NCBI RefSeq assembly: GCF_029983815.1
Contig: NZ_JASBYU010000007.1
Span: 17,251 to 81,250 of the forward strand
Reading direction: 5' to 3'
Length of the DNA stretch: 64,000 bases
DNA from: Lagierella sp.
Lineage (GTDB): Bacteria > Bacillota > Clostridia > Tissierellales > Peptoniphilaceae
The position numbers and the translations under genes are program-made. Below the pieces are notes generated by a model. That model saw nothing but the letters and a program-made list of their open reading frames with translations. It did no database searches and was not told the DNA's origin. Shown in pieces: positions 34,348-43,944 of this stretch (its first letter is position 1; every line of letters starts with the position of its first letter).

Positions 34348-36725
34348 TTGCAAATATAGTATTAGAAAGCAAAACCAGGGTATTGGATAGACTGTTTAGT
34401 TATCTGGTACCAGATAATATAAAAAACTCTATTGAAAGGGGAACTAGAGTAATAGTTCCCTTTGGATTAGGAAACACAAAGAGGTTGGGAATAGTAGTAG
34501 AGTTAACAGAAAAGCCTCTAATTGATATTAAGCTAAAGGAGATATACAAATTAGTAGACGATGAGCCTTTAGTTTCTCAAGACTTAATTGAAACAGCATT
34601 GTTTATGCGAAGAAGATATCTTTCGGACCTATCTTCTGCTTTTCAGCAGATTTTGCCACCGGGAAATTGGAAGGATTTGGAAAAATTACTATATTTAAAG
34701 GAAGATCCTTCTAGTATGGAAATTGAAATTTTTTTTCGAACTCCTAAATCCGTTGAGTCTGCAATAGATAAATTTGGAAAAGAAAGGATAGAGGATTTAG
34801 TAAAGAATCATATCCTAGTAGAAAAATACGATATTAAAGGAAGGGTTAAGCCTCGGACTATAGAATATTATTCCATTAATAAAGAATTAAGAGATGGTGT
34901 CAGCTTGTCAGGTGCTCCAGTTCAAGAAAAGATTTATAAATTTATCTTAGAAAATGGACCTATGGATAGAAAAAGTATCCTGATGAATACTGGAGGAAAC
35001 TCTTCAAGTTTAAAGTCGCTTGTTAAAAAAGGCATATTAGAGGTTGAGACAAAACACTACTTTATAGATTTTTCCAAGGAGTTTTCCAAGTATGAAAAGA
35101 TAATGCTTAACTCTCAGCAACAAAGTGTTTTAAATGAAATCCTCAACAATGATAAAAATAGGTTTTTAATTCACGGTATTACTGGAAGTGGTAAAACAGA
35201 AATATATTTGCAAATTGTAGAATCCATGTTAAAAGAAGGAAAATCATCAATTATTTTAGTTCCTGAAATATCTTTAACACCTCAGACGATTGAAAGATTT
35301 TCTGGTAGGTTTCCAAATAAAGTTGCCGTGCTACATTCTAAACTAACACAAAGGGAGAAGTTAGAACAATGGCAACAGATTAAAAATGGAACTTTTCCGA
35401 TTGTAATTGGTGCAAGGTCTGCAATATTTGCTCCCGTAAAGAATTTAGGGGCCATTATCATAGATGAGGCCCATGATTCCAGTTATATTTCTGATAGGAA
35501 TCCAAAGTATATAACTAGAGAAGTAGCGGAAATGAGATCTGACATTTTAAATTCTAAATTAATCCTAGGCTCTGCTACTCCTGACATTGAAAGTTATTAT
35601 TTGGGAGAAAGGGGAGTCTATGAAATTCTGACCTTAAATAAGCGGGCAACTTCTGGAACTTTACCAGATGTTAAAGTGATAGATATGAGAGAAGAATTAA
35701 AAAAAGGGAATATGTCTGTGATAGGTGAAGATTTGTATGAAGCTATAGGTGATAATTTAAAGGCTAAAAAACAGACTATTTTATTTTTGAATAAAAGAGG
35801 ACACACTTCTTATGTTTTTTGTAGAAGATGTGGATTTGTGATGAAGTGTGACTCCTGCGATGTATCTATGACCTATCATAAGTCCAAAAATATTTTGATC
35901 TGTCATCAATGTGGCAGGACTGGTCACAAGCCTTTGACTTGCCCAAATTGTTCAAGTAAGTATATAAGAGAATTTGGAGCGGGAACTGAAAAAGTGGAAG
36001 AATTTTGTAGAAAAGAGTTCCCGGATGCAAGGATTTTTAGAATGGATGCGGACACTGTAAAGACAAGGGATCAATATTTAAGGGTTTTCCAGGATATGAA
36101 ATCAAATAATATAGATATATTAATAGGTACTCAGATGATAACTAAGGGTTTTGATTTTCCTAATGTAACTTTGGTAGGGGTCATTGCTGCAGATCTAAGT
36201 CTAAATATTGGAAGCTATAAGGCTTCTGAAAATACTTTCCAGCTCATTACCCAGGTATCGGGAAGGGCAGGAAGAGGTGATTATAGGGGGCAAGTCTATA
36301 TTCAGACCTATAGACCTGATGACTATTCTATAGTTACGAGTAGCGAGCAAAATTTCGATGATTTTTATAAAATGGAGATTGACTTTAGAAGAAGATTTAA
36401 ATATCCTCCATTTTATAAGATATTTAGTATCAATATATCTGGTCTCAATAGAATTGCAACTAGACAGAAACTGTTTACTTTGCAAAGCTATATTCAAAGT
36501 GAGTTTAGGGCTGAAAAAATAAGAGAAGTTGAAACAATAGGACCAAATCCTTGTCCTATTTCAAGGATAAATAATAGATATAGATTTTATAGCTATTTTA
36601 AATACAACAAGAATGAAGAAAGAATAAAAGACATATTTAAAAAGGTCCTTATCGACAACAAATATAAAGTTGATTTAGAAGGATATAAATTGAGTTTGAC
36701 TTTTGATCCAACTAATTTTATATAG
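34344..36725 (+). CDS. priA: Primosomal replication restart helicase PriA
   Basis: PriA reloads the replisome at collapsed forks. The 793-residue protein has the N-terminal 3'-DNA-binding region, Walker A GSGKTE near 280, DEAH at 374-377, a zinc-binding block of eight cysteines from residue 493 (CRRCG, CDSC, CHQCG, CPNC), and the C-terminal helicase lobe with GTQMITKGFDFPNVTLVGV and SQVSGRAGRG-like sequence. It overlaps coaBC by four bases and precedes def and fmt, the classical Firmicutes order. Confidence 0.97.
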   Translation: MIANIVLESKTRVLDRLFSYLVPDNIKNSIERGTRVIVPFGLGNTKRLGIVVELTEKPLIDIKLKEIYKLVDDEPLVSQDLIETALFMRRRYLSDLSSAFQQILPPGNWKDLEKLLYLKEDPSSMEIEIFFRTPKSVESAIDKFGKERIEDLVKNHILVEKYDIKGRVKPRTIEYYSINKELRDGVSLSGAPVQEKIYKFILENGPMDRKSILMNTGGNSSSLKSLVKKGILEVETKHYFIDFSKEFSKYEKIMLNSQQQSVLNEILNNDKNRFLIHGITGSGKTEIYLQIVESMLKEGKSSIILVPEISLTPQTIERFSGRFPNKVAVLHSKLTQREKLEQWQQIKNGTFPIVIGARSAIFAPVKNLGAIIIDEAHDSSYISDRNPKYITREVAEMRSDILNSKLILGSATPDIESYYLGERGVYEILTLNKRATSGTLPDVKVIDMREELKKGNMSVIGEDLYEAIGDNLKAKKQTILFLNKRGHTSYVFCRRCGFVMKCDSCDVSMTYHKSKNILICHQCGRTGHKPLTCPNCSSKYIREFGAGTEKVEEFCRKEFPDARIFRMDADTVKTRDQYLRVFQDMKSNNIDILIGTQMITKGFDFPNVTLVGVIAADLSLNIGSYKASENTFQLITQVSGRAGRGDYRGQVYIQTYRPDDYSIVTSSEQNFDDFYKMEIDFRRRFKYPPFYKIFSINISGLNRIATRQKLFTLQSYIQSEFRAEKIREVETIGPNPCPISRINNRYRFYSYFKYNKNEERIKDIFKKVLIDNKYKVDLEGYKLSLTFDPTNFI

Positions 36726-36742
36726 AGGAGATGGAGGTTATT

Positions 36743-37243
36743 ATGGCCATTAGAAAGATTAGGATCGAGGGAGATCCTATTTTAAGAAAGAAAGCTAGAA
36801 GAGTAGAAAAGATAGATGAAAGAACACTAGAGATATTGGCGGATATGGAAGAAACCATGAAGGATGCCAATGGTTTGGGACTTGCAGCCCCACAAGTGGG
36901 AATTTTAAGAAGACTTGTAGTAGTGGATATGCAAGATGGTAAGGGCACAATGAAGATGATAAACCCTACTATTTTGGATAAATCTGAGGAGTTGCAGGAA
37001 AATTTAGAGGGATGTCTGTCAATTCCTGGAAAGTCTGGGCTGGTGGATAGACCTAAGAATTTGGTGTTAGAATATACGGATGAAAATGGCAAATTAGTCA
37101 AATTGGACTGTGATGAATATAAGGCTGTTTGTGTTTGTCATGAGCTGGATCATTTAGATGGTATCTTATATCCTGATTTGGCAAAGGCAATGTATGATAA
37201 TGACGAGCTTGAAAAGCTTGAACAGGAAGATATGAATGAATAG
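36743..37243 (+). CDS. def: Peptide deformylase
   Basis: Def removes the formyl group from nascent chains. The 166-residue enzyme shows the three motifs: GLGLAAPQVG near 46, EGCLSIPG with metal-ligand C91, and HELDH at 133-137 (two metal-ligand His and the catalytic Glu). The ATG at 36743 follows GGAGG by five bases; the ATG at 36731 overlaps that site. It overlaps fmt by eight bases, coupling deformylation with formylation. Confidence 0.97.
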   Translation: MAIRKIRIEGDPILRKKARRVEKIDERTLEILADMEETMKDANGLGLAAPQVGILRRLVVVDMQDGKGTMKMINPTILDKSEELQENLEGCLSIPGKSGLVDRPKNLVLEYTDENGKLVKLDCDEYKAVCVCHELDHLDGILYPDLAKAMYDNDELEKLEQEDMNE

Positions 37244-38174
37244 GATAAAGGTTGTATTTTTAGGGACTCCTGAATTTGCAGTTGCATCTTTAATAGCTAT
37301 TAGTCAAAGAGAAGATATTGATATTCCTCTAGTTATTTCGCAAGTTGACAGAAAAAGAAATAGAGGAAAATTAAGTCCAACTCCCGTAAAAGAATTTGCT
37401 ATTAGTAAAGGTTTAGAGGTTTTTACTCCAAAGGATATAAATAGTCAAGAAAGTATCGATAAAATTATGGAAGTTAATCCAGATTTTCTCGTAGTTGTTG
37501 CCTATGGTCAGATAATTGGTGATGAATTATTAAAAAAATATCACCATAGGATATTAAATGTCCATTCTTCACTGCTTCCAAAGTATAGAGGAGCAGCACC
37601 TATAAATTGGGCTATTGTAGATGGAGAAAAACAATCGGGAGTAAGTGTTATGTTAGTGGAAAAGGGCCTTGATACGGGAGATGTATTGTTGAGAGAAACA
37701 ACATCCATCGGTGAAGATGAAACAGCAGAACAACTCCATGATGAATTAATGGAACTAGGTGGAAGAGCAATTGTTGAAGTGTTAGTGAACTTTGACTATT
37801 ATTATGAAAAAAGAATGCCTCAAAATGAGAAGGATGCATCATATAAGGGTATATTAAAAAGAGAGATGGGAAAAATTAATTGGAATGAAACATCTCTTGA
37901 AATTTATAATAAATTTAGGGGTTTTTACCCTTGGCCAGGTAGCTTTTTTGAATACTTTGACAAAAAGGTTAAAGTTTTGAAAATGAGTTATGTTTTAGAA
38001 AATCATGATTTAATACCGGGACATGTAGAAGAGGTTGGCCCTGAATATATTAAAGTCGCTAGCAACGACGGCTTTATTTTATTAGAGGAAATACAATTTC
38101 CTAATAAGAAAAAAATGTCAGTTAGCAGTTTTCTTAGGGGAAATAGCTTTGAAAAGAATATCGATTTAGTCTAG
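37236..38174 (+). CDS. fmt: Methionyl-tRNA formyltransferase
   Basis: Fmt formylates initiator Met-tRNA using 10-formyltetrahydrofolate. The 312-residue protein has VFLGTPEFA at the N-terminus, the catalytic block NVHSSLLPKYRGAAPINWAI (residues near 107-126, with N, H and later D in the loop GLDTGDVLL), and the C-terminal tRNA-binding OB domain. It overlaps def. folD at 61 kb could supply its folate cofactor pathway. Confidence 0.97.
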   Translation: MNRIKVVFLGTPEFAVASLIAISQREDIDIPLVISQVDRKRNRGKLSPTPVKEFAISKGLEVFTPKDINSQESIDKIMEVNPDFLVVVAYGQIIGDELLKKYHHRILNVHSSLLPKYRGAAPINWAIVDGEKQSGVSVMLVEKGLDTGDVLLRETTSIGEDETAEQLHDELMELGGRAIVEVLVNFDYYYEKRMPQNEKDASYKGILKREMGKINWNETSLEIYNKFRGFYPWPGSFFEYFDKKVKVLKMSYVLENHDLIPGHVEEVGPEYIKVASNDGFILLEEIQFPNKKKMSVSSFLRGNSFEKNIDLV

Positions 38175-38184
38175 GAGGAAAAAT

Positions 38185-38874
38185 ATGTATGGTAATCTAG
38201 TTCCCTATTACGGGGATGGATCCTGGATGATTTTGGTTTTTGCCGCTATGATTTTGGGCTTGATAGCACAAGCAAAGATTAAAAGCACCTATGCGAAATA
38301 TAAGGAAGTACAAAATAGCAAAAGAATTACTGGAGCCCAAGCTGCAAGATATATTTTAGACCGTAACGGTTTACAAGATGTGAAGATTCAATCTATTAAT
38401 GGAGAATTGACGGATCATTATGATCCGACTCAAAAGGTCATTAGGCTATCACAAGATGTGTACTCTGGGGATAGTGTTTCTGCAGTGAGTATAGCCGCCC
38501 ATGAAGTGGGCCATGCTATTCAACATGGACGAGGATATTCCTTTTTGAATTTTAGAAATGCCTTAGTACCTGTGGTAAATATAGCGTCGAGATCTATTTA
38601 CACTCTATTTATATTAGGGATATTCTTTGCCCCTATATTTTTGGATATTGCTATAGCTATATTTGCTGTAACTGTGTTATTTCAAGTAATAACCTTGCCT
38701 GTAGAAATAAACGCAAGTTCAAGAGCTTTAAACAACCTAGAAGAAGGGATTTTACAAAGAGAGGAACTTGGTCAAGGAAAAAAAGTTCTCTCTGCCGCTG
38801 CAATGACATATATAGCTGCCGCATTATTCTCCATCGCCCAACTTGGCAGATTGCTACAAAGAAGAAATAGATAA
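38185..38874 (+). CDS. Membrane zinc metallopeptidase (YugP family)
   Basis: The 229-residue protein is a DUF2012/neutral zinc metallopeptidase of the YugP type. It has an N-terminal membrane helix (about 13-30), the HEVGH zinc motif at 106-110 followed by AIQHGRGY, and two or three further hydrophobic helices near 129-165 and 198-215, ending in basic residues. An AGGAGG site precedes the ATG. It lies between fmt and rsmB, its usual place. Substrate is unknown. Confidence 0.88.
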   Translation: MYGNLVPYYGDGSWMILVFAAMILGLIAQAKIKSTYAKYKEVQNSKRITGAQAARYILDRNGLQDVKIQSINGELTDHYDPTQKVIRLSQDVYSGDSVSAVSIAAHEVGHAIQHGRGYSFLNFRNALVPVVNIASRSIYTLFILGIFFAPIFLDIAIAIFAVTVLFQVITLPVEINASSRALNNLEEGILQREELGQGKKVLSAAAMTYIAAALFSIAQLGRLLQRRNR

Positions 38875-38875
38875 T

Positions 38876-40177
38876 ATGAATGAGAGAAACTTTGCAGTAG
38901 ATGTTATTGTAAAAATCAAAAATGGAGGATATTCTTCAGAATTATTAGAAAAAACTCCTGAAAAATTAAATCTTGCTTTGGTTAGACAATTTGTGTATGG
39001 TGTGGTGGAAAATGAAATACTATTAAATTGGATAATTGAAAAATATCTTGATAATCCGAGTAAAAAGCTTCCCTTAGTTGTAAATACCATATTGGAATTA
39101 GGTATATATCAAAAGTTTTATTTGGATTCAATTCCACCATACGCAATAACAAATGAGGCATTAAAGTCCTGTGAATACTTTAATATGAGTAGATATAAAA
39201 GTTTAGTAAATTCTATTTTAAGAAATATAGATAAGGTAGATGTCAAGGCTAAAATATCAAAAATACCTTCTGTAAATGAGAGATTGAAGTTGGAATATTC
39301 AGTAGGGGATGATTTTTACTCATTTTTGTCAAGGGACTATAAGGTTAAAACTATTAGAAAAATTCTTGAATCCTACAAAAATGTTCCAGATTTTGTAATT
39401 CGTATAAATAGATTAAAATCCAGTGCTGATCATTTAAAATCAAAGATTGAAAGTCTTCATTATCAGGTTGAAGAACATGATTTTTTAGATAATGCATTGA
39501 TAGTAAAAAATCCAAAGGGTATTTTTGAAACTGACTTATTTAAAGATGGTCTTTTCACTGTTCAAGGTGGAGGATCTATTTTGGCAAGTCTGGTTTTAGG
39601 GCCTAAAACTGATTCCAATATTCTCGACATATGTGCTGCTCCAGGAGGAAAGACATGCCATCTTTCGGAATTGACAAAGAATAGTGGAAAAATTTTGGCA
39701 AATGACTTATATTCTCATAAAATGAAAAAAATACGGGAAAACGCCCATAGATTAGGTTGTACTAATATTGAATATGATAATTTTGACGCAAAAATATTTC
39801 AAAGGGAATTAGTGGAATCCTTTGATTATATTTTGCTTGACGCTCCATGCTCTGGATCAGGAATTGTTGGGAAAAATCCGGAAATAAAAATAAAGAGGAC
39901 AGCTACAGACATCTATTCATTAATAAAAACCCAGAGAACAATAATGGAAAATTGTATAAAGTATCTAAAGATTGGAGGTTACATCGTCTATAGCACATGT
40001 AGCATTTTTAAAGAGGAAAATGAAAATCAAAGAGATTTTTTCCTTGAAAACTACAAAAATATTCAAGGTGTTAACTTCGAATACAGAAATAATTCAATAC
40101 CCTATCTTTCATTGATGCCCTATGAAAAAGGCACGGATGGATTTTTCATTTCGAAGTATAAAAAACTTAGTAAGTAG
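38876..40177 (+). CDS. rsmB: 16S rRNA m5C967 methyltransferase RsmB
   Basis: RsmB methylates C967 of 16S rRNA. The 433-residue protein has an N-terminal NusB-like RNA-binding domain (AVDVIVKIKNGGYSSELL) and the SAM domain with ICAAPGGKTCHLSEL near 253, LLDAPCSGSGIVGKNPEI near 330 and the catalytic Cys in STCSIFKEENE near 380. The ATG at 38876 is two bases after the yugP stop; the longer frame from a TTG within yugP is less likely. The typical order fmt-rsmB-rlmN-prpC-prkC is kept. Confidence 0.94.
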   Translation: MNERNFAVDVIVKIKNGGYSSELLEKTPEKLNLALVRQFVYGVVENEILLNWIIEKYLDNPSKKLPLVVNTILELGIYQKFYLDSIPPYAITNEALKSCEYFNMSRYKSLVNSILRNIDKVDVKAKISKIPSVNERLKLEYSVGDDFYSFLSRDYKVKTIRKILESYKNVPDFVIRINRLKSSADHLKSKIESLHYQVEEHDFLDNALIVKNPKGIFETDLFKDGLFTVQGGGSILASLVLGPKTDSNILDICAAPGGKTCHLSELTKNSGKILANDLYSHKMKKIRENAHRLGCTNIEYDNFDAKIFQRELVESFDYILLDAPCSGSGIVGKNPEIKIKRTATDIYSLIKTQRTIMENCIKYLKIGGYIVYSTCSIFKEENENQRDFFLENYKNIQGVNFEYRNNSIPYLSLMPYEKGTDGFFISKYKKLSK

Positions 40178-40201
40178 TATGTTATAATGATGTAAGATAA
40201 T

Positions 40202-41236
40202 ATGTCTAAAATTATATACAATAATTTAAGTCGCGAAGATTTAGCAAGACAAATGCAAATTTTAAATATTCAAAAATTTAGAGGTAATCAAATTTTTGAA
40301 GGAATTCATAATTTGCTTTATAATAATTTTGGGAGTTTTACAAATTTATCAAAGGATTTAAAGGATTGCCTAAATAAAAATGGTAAGATTCTACAAATTG
40401 AGCTACTAGACAAATTTAGTTCAAAATTTGATAGTACGACAAAATATCTTTTTGAATTAGAAGATGGTGCTTTGATTGAAACTGTATTAATGAAGTATCC
40501 TAATAGAAACACATTGTGCATTTCATCTCAAGTAGGTTGTAAAATGGGTTGTAAATTCTGTGCTTCTACTAAGGCAGGATACGAAAGGGATTTGCAAGTT
40601 GCAGAACTTCTAGAACAGGTATATTTTGTTTCAAGGTTTGAAAATCTAAAGATTAATAATGTTGTTTTGATGGGAATAGGTGAACCTTTAGACAACTACG
40701 AAAATGTCGTTAAATTTATTAGGTTAATTACAGATGAGCGGGGCTATAACCTTTCAATAAGGAATATAACCCTATCTACTTGTGGCCTTGCACATAAAAT
40801 GGATATGCTTGCGGAGGAAAACTTGCCTATCAATTTAACTATTTCTCTTCATAATCCCTTCGATGAAGAAAGAAGCAAGATTATGCCAGTGAATATTAAG
40901 TATTCCATTGATGATATAATGAAAAGTGCTAAAAACTACTTTGATAAAACTGGTCGAAGGGTAAGCTTTGAATATACCTTGATAAAGGGGATAAATGATA
41001 GTAAGCGCCATATTGAAGAATTGGAGAGGTTGTTTAAGGGTGGAAACTTTCATTTAAATTTAATTCCCTTAAATGCAATTGATGAATTTGGAAAACCTAG
41101 TACCGATTATAAGGATTTAGAATCCTTTAAAAACAAATTGGTTAAAAGGGGAATCAATACCACTATAAGAAAGAGTATGGGTAAAGATATTGAAGGAGCT
41201 TGTGGACAATTGAGATCCCAAAGAAATAAAAAATAA
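40202..41236 (+). CDS. rlmN: Dual-specificity 23S rRNA/tRNA adenine C2 methyltransferase RlmN
   Basis: RlmN is a radical SAM enzyme methylating A2503 of 23S rRNA and A37 of some tRNAs. The 344-residue protein has the [4Fe-4S] motif C113-x3-C117-x2-C120, LMGIGEPLDNYENV near 158, SFEYTLIKGIND near 258, and the C-terminal catalytic Cys in GACGQLRS. A TATAAT lies just upstream at 40183-40188 but without a good -35, so the gene is probably read from the upstream operon. Confidence 0.96.
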   Translation: MSKIIYNNLSREDLARQMQILNIQKFRGNQIFEGIHNLLYNNFGSFTNLSKDLKDCLNKNGKILQIELLDKFSSKFDSTTKYLFELEDGALIETVLMKYPNRNTLCISSQVGCKMGCKFCASTKAGYERDLQVAELLEQVYFVSRFENLKINNVVLMGIGEPLDNYENVVKFIRLITDERGYNLSIRNITLSTCGLAHKMDMLAEENLPINLTISLHNPFDEERSKIMPVNIKYSIDDIMKSAKNYFDKTGRRVSFEYTLIKGINDSKRHIEELERLFKGGNFHLNLIPLNAIDEFGKPSTDYKDLESFKNKLVKRGINTTIRKSMGKDIEGACGQLRSQRNKK

Positions 41237-41248
41237 GGAAGTGATGTT

Positions 41249-41980
41249 TTGAGTTATTTTTCTGCCACCGACATTGGTTTACAAAGAAAATTAAATGAAG
41301 ATTACTATGATAATTACATAGATAGTGATATAGCCTTGCTAGTTGTAGCAGATGGTATGGGAGGGCATAATGCTGGAGAGATTGCTTCCGAATTAGCTGT
41401 AAAGTCCTTTATATATTACTTTAAGGAAAATTTTGAAAATTGTAAGGATATCACAAGTTTTTTAACGGATTGTGTCAACTATTCCAATGGAATAATTTTT
41501 GAAGAATCCAATAATAACGAAGAATTATCTAATATGGGTACTACAATTGTTTCTGCATTAATCTATGAGGATTACTTATATATTTTAAATGTAGGAGATA
41601 GTAGAGCCTATTTAAAAAACTCCTTTGGCTTTAAACAGGTCTCTAGAGATCACTCTTTAGTTAATGACTTACTTCTATCAGGAACCATAACTGAGGAAGA
41701 GGCAAAAAATTATGGTAGAAAAAATGTTATAACAAAGAGTTTAGGGGCGGAAGAAAGAGTAAAACCAGATATTACATCTTTGGAGATTCATGAGGGAGAC
41801 ATTGTACTTTTATGTACTGATGGTCTAAACTCATTAGTAGCAGATGATGAAATTGAAGAGATAATATCTAAAGATTTAAGCTTGGAAGAAAGAGTGTTTG
41901 AATTAATCGACTTGAGCCTTGAAAGAGGCGGTCACGATAATATCACGATTTCACTATATAAACATAAGGGGGAAGAATGA
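41249..41980 (+). CDS. prpC: PP2C-type serine/threonine phosphatase PrpC
   Basis: The 243-residue protein has the PP2C motifs: TDIGLQRKLNEDYY, VADGMGGHNAGEIAS near 32, GTT near 94, NVGDSRAYL near 110, LCTDGLNSL near 188 and a final DNITI with the metal-binding Asp. It is the partner phosphatase of PrkC, encoded immediately downstream with a four-base overlap. The start is TTG after AAGGAAGTG. Together they reversibly modify proteins of cell-wall and growth control. Confidence 0.95.
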   Translation: MSYFSATDIGLQRKLNEDYYDNYIDSDIALLVVADGMGGHNAGEIASELAVKSFIYYFKENFENCKDITSFLTDCVNYSNGIIFEESNNNEELSNMGTTIVSALIYEDYLYILNVGDSRAYLKNSFGFKQVSRDHSLVNDLLLSGTITEEEAKNYGRKNVITKSLGAEERVKPDITSLEIHEGDIVLLCTDGLNSLVADDEIEEIISKDLSLEERVFELIDLSLERGGHDNITISLYKHKGEE

Positions 41981-43944
41981 TGATAGGTCAAACTCTCGGA
42001 AATAGATATTTAATAGAAGAAAATATCGGTATTGGTGGAATGGCCGTTGTCTATAAGGCAAAGGACAAATTACTGAATAGATATGTTGCCATAAAGGTAT
42101 TGAAAGATGAATTTATGGATGATGATGAGTTTCTTAAAAAGTTTGCAATGGAAGCTCAGTCAGCCGCTTCCCTCTCCCATCACAATATAGTTTCTGTATA
42201 CGATGTCGGAAATGCTGTAGTCAATGATCAAAGATACAACTATATTGTTATGGAATATATAGACGGTAAGACTCTAAAGGATTTGATAAATGAAGAAGGT
42301 CCTTTGGAACCTGAGTTTATTGCAAATATTGGCTTTCAAATAGCGTCAGCTTTAGAAGCGGCCCACAAGAATGGTGTAGTGCATAGAGATATAAAACCGC
42401 ATAATATCTTAATTGATAAGGATAATACAGCTAAGGTTACAGACTTTGGGATTGCAAGGATTTCATCTTCTGCAACGATAACTTATACATCTACAGTCTT
42501 GGGAACAGTTCACTATATTTCACCAGAACAAGCTAAGGGAAAATTCATAGATAAGAAATCTGATATTTATTCTTTGGGAGTTGTTCTTTATGAGATGGCA
42601 ACTGGTAGAGTTCCCTTCGATGCTGAAAATGCTGTAGGTATAGCACTAAAACATATCCAGGATCAGTTAATTGAACCAAATAGTATCAATTCCCAAATCC
42701 CTAAGGGACTTAATGATATCATTTTAAAAGCCATGGATAAGGATCCTAACAAGAGATTTAATTCTGCTACAGAAATGAAGATGGCCCTTTTAAACTTTAG
42801 AAATTTTAAAAGGGACGAAGAAGATAAATTTGATAAAACTGAAAGAATAGGCGTTGTAAAAGAACAGGATTTAAATAAGGATAAAAAAGAGGAAAAGGCG
42901 GTATACAATATGAAAAAAGAAGAAGAGCCAGAGGAAGAAGAAAAAAAGGGAGGTTTCTTCACAACCTATATACTTCCTATTATCCTTGCACTATTGGTGG
43001 TAGGTGGATCCATTTTTGCCTATAAGTATTTTAATGGTGATATTTTTAAATCGAAATCCATAAAGACACCTCCTCTTATTGGAATAGATGTAGAGGCAGC
43101 TCAACAACAACTAGATGATTTAGATTTTGATTTAAAATTAAAGGTTATGGGAACAGTTGAATCAGATCAAAAAGAAGGTCTGATAGTTGAACAAAATCCA
43201 GAAAGTGGCACTGAACTGGAACGAGGAAAAGAGATAGAAGTTTACGTAAGTGGTGGAGAAGAGGATATAATCCTTAAAAACTTTACCAATTGGAAAAAGA
43301 ACGATGCAATATCTGCTTTAGAAGATTTAGGTCTTCAAGTTGAAATAAAAGATTCATTTAGCGATAACTTTGATGAAGGTTATGTTATAAGTCAAAAACC
43401 TGGAGCTGGTGAACCGGTTAAAAAGAACTCAACTGTTGAATTAGTTGTTTCGAAGGGTAAGGAAGATGACACTGTTCCTATGATAAATGTTACAGGAACG
43501 AATGTACAAAAAGCCACACAAAAACTTGCAGATATTGGATTAAAATATAATATTGAAGAAATTTCTAGTGAAACCATAGACAAGGGCGTAGTAATAAGTC
43601 AAAGTGTGGACAATGGAGTTATGGTTAAAAAGGGTTCTCTTGTCACATTGGAAGTAAGCTCAGGTCCTAAAGAAGAACCTACTGAACCGGAGACAAAACC
43701 AAGTGATACTACTCCGACTAATAAGACTGTATCCTATACCTTTAGAATAAGGGTTGCAGACATCTCGCCAGGACCATACAATGTTAGAATTGAGAAGATT
43801 GACGGCGATCGAGAAATAAATGTCTACAATAGACAATTGGATACTGCTAGAGGCGATGCCAACATTACTTTAAATGTAAAACAAGGTGAAAGCTATAATG
43901 TCTATGTAAATGACGAAATATATAGTGGAGAGACCATAGAATAA
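41977..43944 (+). CDS. prkC: PASTA-domain serine/threonine kinase PrkC
   Basis: The 655-residue membrane kinase senses muropeptides or lipid II in relatives. The kinase domain (about 8-270) has GIGGMAVVYKA, K40 in VAIKVLK, HRDIKPHNIL near 136, DFGIAR and the activation segment SATITYTSTVLGTVHYISPEQ. A charged linker leads to one membrane helix (about 329-349), three PASTA repeats outside (about 358-560), a Pro/Thr-rich linker, and a last beta-rich region of about 65 residues (from SYTFRIRVAD) that is not a PASTA repeat. It overlaps prpC by four bases and rsgA by one. Confidence 0.95.
   Translation: MMIGQTLGNRYLIEENIGIGGMAVVYKAKDKLLNRYVAIKVLKDEFMDDDEFLKKFAMEAQSAASLSHHNIVSVYDVGNAVVNDQRYNYIVMEYIDGKTLKDLINEEGPLEPEFIANIGFQIASALEAAHKNGVVHRDIKPHNILIDKDNTAKVTDFGIARISSSATITYTSTVLGTVHYISPEQAKGKFIDKKSDIYSLGVVLYEMATGRVPFDAENAVGIALKHIQDQLIEPNSINSQIPKGLNDIILKAMDKDPNKRFNSATEMKMALLNFRNFKRDEEDKFDKTERIGVVKEQDLNKDKKEEKAVYNMKKEEEPEEEEKKGGFFTTYILPIILALLVVGGSIFAYKYFNGDIFKSKSIKTPPLIGIDVEAAQQQLDDLDFDLKLKVMGTVESDQKEGLIVEQNPESGTELERGKEIEVYVSGGEEDIILKNFTNWKKNDAISALEDLGLQVEIKDSFSDNFDEGYVISQKPGAGEPVKKNSTVELVVSKGKEDDTVPMINVTGTNVQKATQKLADIGLKYNIEEISSETIDKGVVISQSVDNGVMVKKGSLVTLEVSSGPKEEPTEPETKPSDTTPTNKTVSYTFRIRVADISPGPYNVRIEKIDGDREINVYNRQLDTARGDANITLNVKQGESYNVYVNDEIYSGETIE

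Noticed and set aside
40183..40188. Promoter for rlmN at TATAAT
   Set aside because: No acceptable -35 at 16-18 bases; kept only as a possible internal start.
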